From positions 5,828,001 to 5,892,000 of the forward strand of contig OY759767.1 of NCBI GenBank assembly GCA_963662705.2: a stretch of DNA of 64,000 nucleotides, in the 5' to 3' direction. Origin of the DNA: JAPPHA01 sp963662705 (GTDB taxonomy: Bacteria > Pseudomonadota > Alphaproteobacteria > Rhodobacterales > Rhodobacteraceae). The notes under the pieces were generated by a model. The model was not told the origin of the DNA, made no database searches, and saw nothing but the letters and a program-made list of their open reading frames with translations. Position numbers and translations under genes: made by a program. Shown here one piece after another: positions 43,145-52,238 of the stretch (the first letter of the stretch is position 1; each line of letters starts with the position of its first letter).

Positions 43145-43960
43145 ATGAAGAGAATCTACACCTGGGCAGCGAGTCCGGCAGAGAGGAACTGTACGATCGG
43201 AGATCTGCTTGCGGGCAAGGGCAAACGGAAATGGGTCCAGACCACGGCCAATACGGCCGAGGAAGCCGCCGCCGCCGAAGCGGCGGGAATCGACCTGATC
43301 ATCGGAAACGCCTGGAACATCGAGGCGGTCAGGCGGGGATCAGGCAGGCTGTTTCTGACCGCCGCGATTGATCTGGTTCGTTACCCGTTGCCCGACGACA
43401 TACTGCGGGCGGCGATGAAAGCGATGGAACTGGGCGCGGACGCCGTCTTGACCGCGCGGAGCATGAAGATCGTTGAAATGCTGGCTGGAGAAGACATTCC
43501 GGTCATGGGCCATCTTGGACTGGTCCCGCGCAAGAGCAGTTGGCGGGGAGGCCTGAGAGCGGTTGGAAGGACGGCTGACGAGGCTTTCCGGCTATACGAA
43601 GACTTCAGGCGCCTCGAGAGTGCGGGTGCCGTGATGGTCGAAGCAGAAGTCATTGCCGGTCCCGTCATGTCCGAAATCAGCCGGCGAAGCGGGTTGATCA
43701 CCGTATCGCTCGGCTCCGGTCCCGGCGGTGATGTTGATTACCTGTTTTGCAACGACATTTGCGGGGAACAGGAAAACAGTCCGCGGCATGCCCGCGCATT
43801 CGGAAACCTGCTGGAATTGAAACGCCGGGTACAGGATGCCAGGGTCGCGGCTCTAGCCGAATTTCGCCGGGCCTGCGTCGATGGCCGGTTTCCATCCGAT
43901 GCCGAAACTGTCGACGTCGACCCCGACGAACTTGATCGATTTGTCTCGCGGCTCGACTGA
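43145..43960 (+). CDS. PanB-superfamily (ketopantoate hydroxymethyltransferase-like) enzyme
   Basis: 271 residues, TIM-barrel. It has GHLGLVPRKSSWRGGLRAVG, matching the PanB GHxGLTPQ region, followed by VMVEAEVIAG where PanB has its catalytic glutamate, and SLGSGPGGDVDYLFCNDI where PanB has the GIGAG-type loop. The usual metal-binding DSL motif is not obvious, so it may be a divergent isozyme with another 2-oxo-acid substrate. A strong GAAGGAGG site precedes the ATG. It lies 32 bp before an ArgE-like gene on the same strand. Confidence 0.75.
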   Translation: MKRIYTWAASPAERNCTIGDLLAGKGKRKWVQTTANTAEEAAAAEAAGIDLIIGNAWNIEAVRRGSGRLFLTAAIDLVRYPLPDDILRAAMKAMELGADAVLTARSMKIVEMLAGEDIPVMGHLGLVPRKSSWRGGLRAVGRTADEAFRLYEDFRRLESAGAVMVEAEVIAGPVMSEISRRSGLITVSLGSGPGGDVDYLFCNDICGEQENSPRHARAFGNLLELKRRVQDARVAALAEFRRACVDGRFPSDAETVDVDPDELDRFVSRLD

Positions 43961-43992
43961 CCCGTCGGGCCGGGTCCAGCAGGACGGGAAGA

Positions 43993-45147
43993 ATGGACAG
44001 TCTCGATATTCTTGAACGGCTGGTTGGTTTCCCGACCGTCAGCCTCCAGCCAAATCGCGGCTTGATGCAGTTTGTCTCGGAGTACCTGGCGTCGTTCGGT
44101 ATCGGAAGCCGCCTCGTGTCCACGGTTCCCGACGAACGTACCAACCTGTTCGCGACGATCGGACCGGCGGGGCGCAAGGGAGTCATGTTGTCGGGACACA
44201 CGGACGTGGTCCCTGCCGATCAGGAGGGCTGGACAGTTGACCCGTTCAGGCTAACCCGAAAGGGTGAGCTTTTCTTTGGCAGGGGTACGGCAGACATGAA
44301 GGGATTCGTCGCCTGCGCGCTCGCGGCCGCCGGCCGTGCTGCAGGTCGCCGGCTTGCGTCTCCCCTGCACCTGGCGCTTTCCTATGACGAGGAAATCGGA
44401 TGTATCGGTGTCAGGGATCTCATCCCGGCGATCGCCTCTACGCCTTGCAGACCCGCGTTTTGCATCGTCGGCGAGCCGACTTCGATGGCGGTCGCGACCG
44501 GGCACAAGGGCAAGACCGCGTATCGGGCCGTTGCCCGGGGCGTTTCCGGGCACTCGGCGCTCGCGCCACTGGCCGTCAATGCCATCCATCTCGGCACGGA
44601 ACTGGTTTCCGTTCTCAGAAGTAAGCAACGGGGTCTGGCCGAAGCTGGCAGAAGAGATGACGGCTACACCGTTCCGTGCACGACGCTCCATGTCGGAAAG
44701 ATCGTCGGTGGAACGCAACTGAACATCGTACCGGATCGATGCACACTTGATTTCGAGATCCGAAACCTCCCCGGCGACGACCCCGATGGCATCATCCGGG
44801 AGCTGGACAACGCGGTCAGGGAGCGCATCGCTCCGGTTTTCGGGGCGCATGCCGGCTGCGGCATCAGCTACACGACCGAGTTCGGCTATCCCGGACTGGA
44901 GACGCCGGCGAATTCCGAAATCGTGCGGTTCGTTCGCGCGCTTTCAGAGACCGGGGGCCTGACCCGCGTCGACTTCGGAACCGAAGGCGGGCTGTTTTCG
45001 GAACAATTGAACGTACCGACGGTCGTTTGCGGCCCCGGGTCAATGGAACAGGGCCACAAGCCGGACGAGTATATCGCCAGGGACCAGGTCAGGCGCTGCG
45101 ACCGCATGATGGATTCGCTTCTCGACGTCCTCGAGTCAGGCCTCTGA
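43993..45147 (+). CDS. argE: Acetylornithine deacetylase (ArgE-type M20 peptidase)
   Basis: 384 residues. M20 metallopeptidase motifs are SGHTDVVPAD (first zinc ligands H and D), FGRGTADMKGF (bridging aspartate), the glutamate pair in LSYDEEIGCIG and the final histidine in EQGHKPDEY. The dimerisation domain has HKGKTAYRAVARGVSGHSA. It removes the acetyl group from N-acetylornithine or a related amino acid. It forms a short operon with the PanB-like gene, so a substrate other than acetylornithine remains possible. Confidence 0.88.
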   Translation: MDSLDILERLVGFPTVSLQPNRGLMQFVSEYLASFGIGSRLVSTVPDERTNLFATIGPAGRKGVMLSGHTDVVPADQEGWTVDPFRLTRKGELFFGRGTADMKGFVACALAAAGRAAGRRLASPLHLALSYDEEIGCIGVRDLIPAIASTPCRPAFCIVGEPTSMAVATGHKGKTAYRAVARGVSGHSALAPLAVNAIHLGTELVSVLRSKQRGLAEAGRRDDGYTVPCTTLHVGKIVGGTQLNIVPDRCTLDFEIRNLPGDDPDGIIRELDNAVRERIAPVFGAHAGCGISYTTEFGYPGLETPANSEIVRFVRALSETGGLTRVDFGTEGGLFSEQLNVPTVVCGPGSMEQGHKPDEYIARDQVRRCDRMMDSLLDVLESGL

Positions 45148-45204
45148 TCGTCGAAAACAATTTGTCCAATTCCGGTCGGGCGACGCGCGTGATCGATTCC
45201 GCGG

Positions 45205-46431
45205 CTATCCGAAGCGGGCGAAAAACCGGCGGCACTGGTGGGCGAATTCACCTGCCAGGCCTTCCGGCTTTTCATCGCGCCTGCGAACGAGAACGACCGG
45301 GCTTCCGGCGACGTTGTCGGCAAGCGGGCGCGTCGCCAGTTCGCGGCCATCGTAGGTCATGTCCGATGCCGGCCTCGTCGACAGCAGGGAGTATCCGAAA
45401 CCGTGCCCGACGAGTCCCCGGACCATTTCAAAGGAAGCGAGGCGAAAGCGTACATTTGGCTGTAGCCCGGCCGCGGTGAACAACGACAGGAAGTATTCGG
45501 AACTCGGGGGTGTTTCCAGCAGCACCATCGGTTCCCCGGCCAGCCGCGCAAGGGACAGGGATGGATGACCGGCGAGCGGGGAATCGGCGGCCAGCAGGAC
45601 ATAGGGTTGAAGGCTTGCCAGGTGTTCCACTGAGAATGCGTCGCCGATCTCGAACCCGTAGATCAGGGCGATGTCGATCTCTCCCGATCCGAGGGCCTGC
45701 AGAATCCTGATCTGGTCGCCTTCGACGAGTACCAGGTCCATTTCCGGTCCAGGCTGCATCCGGGCAACCAGGTTGGGCACGACAACGGGCCCGAACGTGT
45801 GAAAACACCCGATCCGGGCGCTGCGTTCGGTTTGTCCTGCACCTCCGCGAATGGATTCGGCAGTGTCGATGGCCGTTGTCCGGCCATAGGTTCGATGTGA
45901 ATAGATCAGGGGCGATCCCGCGGTTTCCGTGAAGATGTCCTCCACTTCCCCGACAAAGACGTGATGCGTACCGATCCGGTCGCTCTGAATGACCGTGCAG
46001 TCGAAGGCTGCCAGTGGATCCAGAATGCGGGGAGACCCGGTCTTCATGGATGTCCAATCGGCACAATCAAACTTGTCGCCGGAGCCCGGTCTCAGTCGGC
46101 CGGCAAAGGTGTCGGAGACATGGGACTGGTCGGTGCGCAGGATATTGACGCAGAACGTGCCATTCCCGAGGATTCGGGACGCGGCCGGGCTCAGGTAGTG
46201 AATGCAGACGAGAAGCGTCGGTTTCTCCATGTCCGCCGAGACGGAGGTCATCGCTGAAACGGTAACACCGGCGCGACCGGCTGTCCCGTCCGTGGTCACG
46301 ACGCTCACGGCGCTTGCAGCATGGGCCATTCCTGCCAGGAACTGCTGGCGAAGGGCTTGTGACCAATCGGGGAACGTCGCGTCCGCGCCGCTGGTCGCTG
46401 GCGTACGGTCAGGTTTGTCGGGCGAGGTCAT
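45205..46431 (-). CDS. Flavin reductase fused to a LysR-type effector-binding domain
   Basis: 408 residues with two domains. The first (about 25-185) is an HpaC-type flavin reductase split barrel: TDGTAGRAGVTVSAMTSVSA, LLVCIHYLSPAA and FCVNILRTDQSHVSD. The second (about 200-400) is a LysR substrate-binding domain: RIGCFHTFGPVVVPNLVARM, SGEIDIALIYGFEIGD and LVGHGFGYSLLSTRP. There is no helix-turn-helix, so it is not a transcription factor. It overlaps the oxygenase gene by 4 bp and must supply reduced flavin to it. The LysR part may sense the substrate and switch the reductase (inference). Confidence 0.88.
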   Translation of the reverse strand: MTSPDKPDRTPATSGADATFPDWSQALRQQFLAGMAHAASAVSVVTTDGTAGRAGVTVSAMTSVSADMEKPTLLVCIHYLSPAASRILGNGTFCVNILRTDQSHVSDTFAGRLRPGSGDKFDCADWTSMKTGSPRILDPLAAFDCTVIQSDRIGTHHVFVGEVEDIFTETAGSPLIYSHRTYGRTTAIDTAESIRGGAGQTERSARIGCFHTFGPVVVPNLVARMQPGPEMDLVLVEGDQIRILQALGSGEIDIALIYGFEIGDAFSVEHLASLQPYVLLAADSPLAGHPSLSLARLAGEPMVLLETPPSSEYFLSLFTAAGLQPNVRFRLASFEMVRGLVGHGFGYSLLSTRPASDMTYDGRELATRPLADNVAGSPVVLVRRRDEKPEGLAGEFAHQCRRFFARFG

Positions 46432-47966
46432 TCCTGCCCTGGCCTTGCGGGCGTGCCGGTTCCTGCCTCATGGGCGAATTTCTGGGCGACCGCGCTGTCG
46501 CCTCGCATCGGGCGCACGCCCGTCAGGACCTTGTCGGACAGGCCGGCGGCATCCTTGACGAAGTTCAGGGGGCCGTCCCAACCGAAGTTCCGGTAGACGG
46601 CCGCGAGATGGGCGAACGGCGGTGACTGGGCAAACAGCTGAAACGTCAGCCGGTGCCCGGCGTAATCGGAATTGAGAAGATCGCGCGCAAAGGCCAGGAG
46701 CTTTCGCCGGTCTTCCGCGACCCAGTTCTCGTTGATCGTGTAGTATTTTTCCATCCAGGGTCCGGTTTCGGGGGCTTCAAACGTCGCGGTATTGGGTGTG
46801 ACGCAGATCTGCCCGCCGCAAAGCTCCCTCGCCAGGTGCATCATGGAGGGAAGATTCGAAATGGCATGGACCCGGCCTGTGTACAGCAGCGACTGGTTGG
46901 GCATGAGCAGGTTTGCCGGGGACCTTTCGGCCAGGGCGACGGCTGCGGTCAGGTGGGCGTTGATGCCCTCGCGCCATACGGCGATCCGGGCCAGCTTTTC
47001 CTGGACCGCCGGCTGTTTCTCGAGGCCCGTCTGGCGCGCATTGAACAGGGCCGCTCCGATCATCATGTCGGCCTGCTTGAGCGTGCGCTGGACGAAGGCG
47101 AAGGCAGAGTATCTGTGCAGCGTTGCACGGATGAACGTCGCGGCCTTCGTGTGGCGGTAGAACAGGACATTTTCCCAGGGAACCAGGACATTGTCGAAGA
47201 TGAGCAGGGTGTCGACCTCGTCGAGGCGATTGGCCAACGGGTAGTCCCGAGCATCGCCCCGGGCTCCCGAGAACCCCGATCTGCAAATGAACTTCAGACC
47301 GGGTGAACCGAGGTCGCATATGAACCCGACGGCGTAGTCGGACAGTTCCTCGTTGGCCCAGTTCGCGATCGTCGGTTTGGTGAACGCCTGGTTGGCATAC
47401 GCGGCCGCGGTCTCGAACTTGGCTCCGCGCACGATGATACCTGCGTCGGTTTCTCCGGAAACATGCAGCAGCATGTCCGGATCCTGGTCCTGCGGGGCCT
47501 TGGACCGGTCGCCCTTTGGATCGGTATTTGCCGATACGTGGAACGGGTCCTGCCGGAGCACCTTGTAGATGTGGTTCTCGATGTTTCTTGCAAATTGCGG
47601 GTCGACCTGGTTGAGCACGTCCTGGCCATCGTAGAGTGACCACATCTCTCCCACGGTCTCGTCTCCGACCCGCGTGACGATTCCTCCGGCATCTTCCAGC
47701 ACGAAGTCGGTAGCCCGGCGCTTCATCCACCAGTCGTCCCGGGTAAACGGCAGGGCGTTTCCGACTGCGTTGGATTCGCCATCCTGCTCGATTGTCAGGA
47801 TGTTCCGGGAATCCGGGTCGTGTTGCAGGTCGTAAATCCGTGCCCGAATGTCGACCAGCGGCTTGAACATCGGGTGGACGGTGACGTCGTCCACGCGTTC
47901 TCCATCCATGTAGATCTCGCGCCCGTCCCGGACGGACTCTCGATATTCCTCGCCTGTCCTGATCAT
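46428..47966 (-). CDS. hpaB: 4-hydroxyphenylacetate 3-monooxygenase-type oxygenase (HpaB)
   Basis: 512 residues, flavin-dependent aromatic hydroxylase of the HpaB/acyl-CoA dehydrogenase-like fold. It has MIRTGEEYRESVRDGREIYM at the N-terminus, GETDAGIIVRGAKFETAAA, LIFDNVLVPWENVLFYRHT and C-terminal LCGGQICVTPNTATFE. It uses FADH2 made by the neighbouring reductase to ortho-hydroxylate a phenol. The true substrate could be another phenolic acid. ATG 47966 behind GGGAG is preferred to a TTG at 47975. Confidence 0.9.
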   Translation of the reverse strand: MIRTGEEYRESVRDGREIYMDGERVDDVTVHPMFKPLVDIRARIYDLQHDPDSRNILTIEQDGESNAVGNALPFTRDDWWMKRRATDFVLEDAGGIVTRVGDETVGEMWSLYDGQDVLNQVDPQFARNIENHIYKVLRQDPFHVSANTDPKGDRSKAPQDQDPDMLLHVSGETDAGIIVRGAKFETAAAYANQAFTKPTIANWANEELSDYAVGFICDLGSPGLKFICRSGFSGARGDARDYPLANRLDEVDTLLIFDNVLVPWENVLFYRHTKAATFIRATLHRYSAFAFVQRTLKQADMMIGAALFNARQTGLEKQPAVQEKLARIAVWREGINAHLTAAVALAERSPANLLMPNQSLLYTGRVHAISNLPSMMHLARELCGGQICVTPNTATFEAPETGPWMEKYYTINENWVAEDRRKLLAFARDLLNSDYAGHRLTFQLFAQSPPFAHLAAVYRNFGWDGPLNFVKDAAGLSDKVLTGVRPMRGDSAVAQKFAHEAGTGTPARPGQE

Positions 47967-48931
47967 GTGGGCCAATCTCCCTGTCTGCCTGACCGGCCGG
48001 CTGCCGTCATCCGGAATCGATAATCGCAGACCGGACGCGCGTAAAGTGCCCCTTCAATCCTTTGCCTTCCGCCGGGGCGGCATGGTCCACGCGCCCGGCG
48101 CCGCGCGAATCCCCGTATCCTGAACCCAGCCTGTCATGAGGCGGTTGGCAAACCTGCCGCAGCCCGGGCATCAAGCTGTTCGTCCTGGCCGCTCCTGCCG
48201 CTCCACAGGGTACCCTGTCGCGCATCCTGGCCTGATCAATCACGTCCCGTTGCTGTTCACCGGAGACCGCGCTGGCTGAACAGGAATTCGCTCCGCAAAG
48301 GGATGGCACGGTCGAAGTCGTCGATTGCCCGGTGAACACCGCGGGACGAACCGGCAAAGCAGGAGCTGGCCACTGCCGCGCCGGATCCGGCCACTGCGGT
48401 CGGCGCACCTGGCCAGCGGCAGGTACATCGGTTGAAGTCGCGCGGACCCGGGCTCCTCGCAAATGGCGCCAAGCCGCACGTGTATCGTGACAGATGCAGC
48501 GTTTGTCCGTGATTGGGGCTGGAAAGACCACGCGAACGGGCCCGTGCCCGCGCGAATTACGGTTTGCGGCCTCTTGACCGCAGGCTTTCGCACTCTTGAC
48601 AATTCGACCACAGGAGTGGCCATTCCCAACCCGCGCCGCCGCCGCCCAACTTGTCCGGAAACCAGGCAGTCGGAGGTCGCTCAGTGCGCCTATGGCGTGT
48701 CGGGAGTGTCATGGCGGCGGGAGAAAGGCTTGTTGATAGGAACGAGTCCGAACACAACACAAGTGTTGCGGCGTAGTGATTGCGGTGCCAAAAATTACGC
48801 AGGCAAAGTCATAGATTGAGCCGGGCTTGGAACAGGAAAGGGTCGGCATCTGTTCAGTCGACAAGCCGGACCACGGAAAGGACACGAAAACATGGTACAT
48901 CAGCAACATTTGAAAACCGGGTGTCGGTTCG
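47967..48931. other. Intergenic region, no gene seen
   Basis: About 960 bp between the monooxygenase promoter side and the HicAB module. Several open frames exist on both strands but none has a plausible start, domain or composition. A decayed gene cannot be excluded. Confidence 0.5.
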
Positions 48932-49120
48932 GTGAAATCCACAGAACTTCGACGTTGGCTCAAGAAACAGGGCTGCACATTTGAGCAACACAAGGGTGGC
49001 AGTGGCCACTTTACGGTTCGGTTGTGTGACCGGACGCCACGGCTTCCGATGCTTGGGTCCCGCAAGGAGGTGGGCCGGAAGCTGGTCACAAAAATCATGA
49101 AGGATCGTGGGCTAAAGTAA
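48932..49120 (+). CDS. hicA: HicA-type mRNA interferase toxin
   Basis: 62 residues: KSTELRRWLKKQGCTFEQHK, the catalytic histidine in GSGHFTVR and the basic tail VGRKLVTKIMKDRG. This is the double-stranded-RNA-binding-like fold of HicA. The start is a GTG. The stop overlaps the HicB start by one base (TAATG). Confidence 0.92.
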   Translation: MKSTELRRWLKKQGCTFEQHKGGSGHFTVRLCDRTPRLPMLGSRKEVGRKLVTKIMKDRGLK

Positions 49121-49551
49121 TGTTGCAATATCCAGTGTTGTTGGAAGACGACGACGGCACCATGCTCGTAACGTCTCCGGATTTTCCGGAACTCACAACG
49201 TTCGGGGACGATCGCGACGAAGCGATCGCCCGGGCTGCTGATGCGCTCGAGGAAGCGATCGCCGGACGAATCGCTGCAAGGCAGGACATCCCGGAACCGT
49301 CTGCCGGCAAAGAGCGCGTGAAGGTGCCGACGCTGACGGCGATCAAGGCCTTGCTTTACCAGGGCATGCGGAATCAGGGGATCGGGAAAGCGGAACTGGC
49401 GCGGCGCCTGGGGTGGCATTTGCCGCAGGTCGACCGTGTGCTGGATGTGCGTCACAATTCGCGGCTTGATCGCATGGATCTCGCGTTGAGCGCAAACGGC
49501 CTGCAGATTGAGGTCCACACGCGGGAAACGGGCTCCGACGCGCAGCGTTGA
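49120..49551 (+). CDS. hicB: HicB-type antitoxin
   Basis: 143 residues. The N-terminal RNase H-like part (YPVLLEDDDGTMLVTSPDFP, ARAADALEEAIAGRI) neutralises HicA. The C-terminal helix-turn-helix (IGKAELARRLGWHLPQVDRV) binds the promoter. It directly follows hicA. Confidence 0.92.
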   Translation: MLQYPVLLEDDDGTMLVTSPDFPELTTFGDDRDEAIARAADALEEAIAGRIAARQDIPEPSAGKERVKVPTLTAIKALLYQGMRNQGIGKAELARRLGWHLPQVDRVLDVRHNSRLDRMDLALSANGLQIEVHTRETGSDAQR

Positions 49552-49847
49552 GCGACTTTGGCTTTGCGATCGCGTTTGCAGGAGAGCACCTATCACTCGA
49601 TGGGCAAGTCATGCCCCTGAATTCGAAATACTCGATCTAGCAAGACGTCCAAAGAGACGGCAACACACTGGCTGCGGGTGTTTCAACATCCTTGGGTCTT
49701 GAGTCTGGAGCGGCCGGTGATTTGGACACGCGCTGCGGCGTCTCCTTCACTGTCTTCAGGTTGTGGCGACGGGGTGTTTCGCTTTTCGCCTTTTGTTGCG
49801 ATCGTAAGATCGAGCGGGCCGCCGCCGAGGTCACTGGGATTGCCGCC
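49552..49847. other. Region between the two TA modules, no gene seen
   Basis: About 300 bp without a convincing coding frame. A 61-codon open frame at 49692 lacks a ribosome site and any recognisable feature. Confidence 0.5.
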
Positions 49848-49876
49848 TTGTTAATGGTAGGCCATTGGCCTATATG
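49848..49876 (+). promoter_or_regulatory. brnT promoter with embedded operator
   Basis: TTGTTA (-35, 49848-49853) and TATATG (-10, 49871-49876) are separated by 17 bp. A perfect palindrome TAGGCCA-t-TGGCCTA (49858-49872) fills the spacer and enters the -10. The expected transcript start falls at or beside the ATG at 49884, giving a leaderless message. Confidence 0.7.
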
Positions 49877-49883
49877 AGTAGTG

Positions 49884-50165
49884 ATGGAGTTCGAATGGGA
49901 CGAAAACAAGAACACGGCCTGTTTTGAGCGTCGCGGCTTCGACTTCGCCTATGCCGTGCGCCTGTTCCTCGATTCGCAGCGGATCGTTTCGCAGGATCGC
50001 CGGCGGGACTATGGCGAGGACCGGTACCGGCTGCTCGGCACGGTCGACGGGCGCGCGTATGTCGTCGTCAACACGGTGCGGGGTTCGGCCATCCGCATCA
50101 TCTCGGCCCGCAGGGCCAACCGCAAGGAGGTCACGGATTATGAGCACAACGCGCGTCAGGATTAA
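49884..50165 (+). CDS. brnT: BrnT-type ribonuclease toxin
   Basis: 93 residues: FEWDENKNTACFERRGFDF (BrnT N-terminal F-W-D-E-x-K box), DRRRDYGEDRYRLLGTVDG and the C-terminal IRIISARRANRKEVTDYE. All the usual active-site positions (basic and acidic residues in D-Y-G-E-x-R and R-x-x-S-A-R) are kept. No ribosome site precedes the ATG. The antitoxin starts 25 bp before its stop. Confidence 0.9.
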   Translation: MEFEWDENKNTACFERRGFDFAYAVRLFLDSQRIVSQDRRRDYGEDRYRLLGTVDGRAYVVVNTVRGSAIRIISARRANRKEVTDYEHNARQD

Positions 50166-50475
50166 TCCCGATGATCCGTCCACCCTGCCCCAGGGGCGGA
50201 TCGATGCCGTCAGGGTGGACGCCACCACCGAGGCGGAGATCGCAGCGCAGGAACGGGAGGACGAGAAAGAGGCAATGCAGGACATGGCGCGGTATGCGCG
50301 CCGGATCCGCCGGCGGCTGGGCCTCACCCAGACCGAGTTGGCGCGGCGCATCGACGTGCCGCACGAGACAATACGGAACTGGGAACAAGGCAAGCGCTGC
50401 CCGACCGGGGCGGCGCGCGCCCTGTTGCGCGTGCTCGACAAGGCGCCGGAAACCGCGCTCCACGTGCTGACCTGA
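50140..50475 (+). CDS. XRE-family antitoxin paired with BrnT
   Basis: 111 residues. A polar N-terminus is followed by a helix-turn-helix at about 60-85 (LGLTQTELARRIDVPHETIR, then NWEQGKRCPTGAARAL). This is an XRE domain rather than the ribbon-helix-helix of classical BrnA. A strong AAGGAGG lies inside the end of brnT at proper spacing, so antitoxin translation is far stronger than that of the leaderless toxin. It is the likely binder of the palindrome at 49858-49872. Confidence 0.87.
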   Translation: MSTTRVRINPDDPSTLPQGRIDAVRVDATTEAEIAAQEREDEKEAMQDMARYARRIRRRLGLTQTELARRIDVPHETIRNWEQGKRCPTGAARALLRVLDKAPETALHVLT

Positions 50476-50804
50476 CAGGATGGCGGCGACGCCGTATGGC
50501 AAATTATTTCGATCATGCATGAGGCGTTGTTGGTCCCGCCGGAAGCACCTTGCAATTGCGGTATCTTGAGGGCATTTGGTCCGAGGTTGATGTCGTATTG
50601 AGGCGGACCCAGGAGGTCCGGACGGTGGAGGACAGGGCGCCGTCGCAGGCTTGCGTCGCCTCCAGTTCCTGAATAGGGAATGACACGACCCAGAAATCCG
50701 GCGACAAGCACAGAGCTCGGAACTCGTGACCAACTGCCGAACGTCGGGCAAGGGGGTGTCTGCGCGCACAAAGGCACCATGGATCGAATACCGGGAGAGC
50801 GCCC
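50476..50804. other. leuC upstream region
   Basis: About 330 bp without a gene. It should contain the leu promoter. No leader peptide with leucine codon runs or T-box is recognised. GGGAGA lies just before the leuC ATG. Confidence 0.45.
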
Positions 50805-52211
50805 ATGCCAGAACCAAGAACGCTTTACGACAAGATCTGGGACGCACATGTGGTCGACGAAGCGGAAGATGGTACCTGTCTTCTCTATATCGACAGGCAT
50901 CTCGTGCACGAAGTGACCAGCCCCCAGGCTTTCGAAGGGCTGCGCCTGGCCAATCGACGTGTCAGGGCGCCCGGGAAGACGGTCGCCGTTCCTGATCACA
51001 ACGTCCCGACGACTGTCGACCGGGTGAACGGAATAGCCAACGAGGAAAGCCGGATCCAGGTCGAGGCGCTCGAAATGAATGCCAGGGATTTTGGTATCGA
51101 ATATTACGACGTCAACGACATTCGCCAGGGGATCGTTCACATCATCGGGCCGGAGCAGGGGTGGACCCTGCCTGGCATGACAATCGTCTGCGGGGATTCG
51201 CATACGGCAACCCACGGTGCGTTCGGGGCTCTCGCCCACGGGATCGGTACTTCGGAAGTCGAGCATGTTCTGGCGACGCAGACACTGATTCAGAAAAAAT
51301 CGAAGAACTTGAAGGTCGAAGTCACCGGGTCCCTGTCGCCGGGCGTAACGGCCAAGGACATCACCCTGTCGATCATCGGCGAAACCGGTGCGGCCGGGGG
51401 CACGGGCCACGTCATCGAATACTGCGGCCAGGCCATCCGCGAGCTGTCGATGGAAGGTCGAATGACGGTCTGCAACATGGCGATCGAAGGCGGTGCACGC
51501 GCGGGCCTGGTCGCCCCGGACGAGACGACCTTCGCATATGTTCGTGGTCGTCCACACGCGCCCAAGGGAGCTCTTTGGGAAGCTGCGACGGCGCACTGGA
51601 AGACGCTGTTTACCGACACGGGGGCAAGTTTTGACAAGGAAGTCGTCCTGGCGGGCGAAGAGATTGCTCCCGTCGTCACCTGGGGCACATCGCCGGAAGA
51701 TGTTCTGCCGATAACGGGAACGATTCCGCATCCGGACAGTTTCGAACCCGGAAAGGCGGGTGCCGTTCGGCGTTCCCTGGACTACATGGGTCTGGAACCG
51801 GGAACCCGGCTCGAAGACATCAGCATAGATACGGTGTTTATCGGATCCTGCACCAATTCGCGGATCGAGGATTTGCGCGAGGTTTCGAAAGTGATGAAAG
51901 GGCGCCGGGTCAAGGAGGGAATTCGGGCCATGGTCGTCCCGGGGTCGGGACTTATCAGGGCGCAGGCGGAGGAAGAGGGAATTGCGCAGGAACTTCAGGA
52001 CGCCGGATTTGAATGGCGGCTGGCCGGGTGTTCGATGTGCCTCGCAATGAACCCGGACCAGTTGAGCCCGGGTGAACGGTGCGCTTCGACCTCAAACCGG
52101 AACTTTGAAGGCCGGCAAGGCCGCGGCGGGCGGACACATCTGCTCTCGCCGGCGATGGCAGCCGCGGCTGCCGTCACCGGCCGTCTTACCGATGTGCGCA
52201 ACCTGGACTGA
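50805..52211 (+). CDS. leuC: 3-isopropylmalate dehydratase large subunit LeuC
   Basis: 468 residues, aconitase family. The cluster cysteines are in FIGSCTNSR and GCSMCLAMNPD. RIHIV-like segments are replaced by VCGDSHTATHGAFG and HGIGTSEVEHVLATQ, both family hallmarks. With LeuD it isomerises 2-isopropylmalate to 3-isopropylmalate in leucine synthesis. leuD follows 27 bp downstream. Confidence 0.96.
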   Translation: MPEPRTLYDKIWDAHVVDEAEDGTCLLYIDRHLVHEVTSPQAFEGLRLANRRVRAPGKTVAVPDHNVPTTVDRVNGIANEESRIQVEALEMNARDFGIEYYDVNDIRQGIVHIIGPEQGWTLPGMTIVCGDSHTATHGAFGALAHGIGTSEVEHVLATQTLIQKKSKNLKVEVTGSLSPGVTAKDITLSIIGETGAAGGTGHVIEYCGQAIRELSMEGRMTVCNMAIEGGARAGLVAPDETTFAYVRGRPHAPKGALWEAATAHWKTLFTDTGASFDKEVVLAGEEIAPVVTWGTSPEDVLPITGTIPHPDSFEPGKAGAVRRSLDYMGLEPGTRLEDISIDTVFIGSCTNSRIEDLREVSKVMKGRRVKEGIRAMVVPGSGLIRAQAEEEGIAQELQDAGFEWRLAGCSMCLAMNPDQLSPGERCASTSNRNFEGRQGRGGRTHLLSPAMAAAAAVTGRLTDVRNLD

Positions 52212-52238
52212 CGAGCGGAAAAGGAAGGTCTGGCAGAC

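Noticed and set aside
48709..49596. 295-codon minus-strand frame over HicAB
   Set aside because: HicA and HicB on the plus strand match their families throughout; the antisense frame has no motif.
49851..51731. 626-codon open frame on the minus strand
   Set aside because: Antisense to brnT, its antitoxin and leuC, all well supported.
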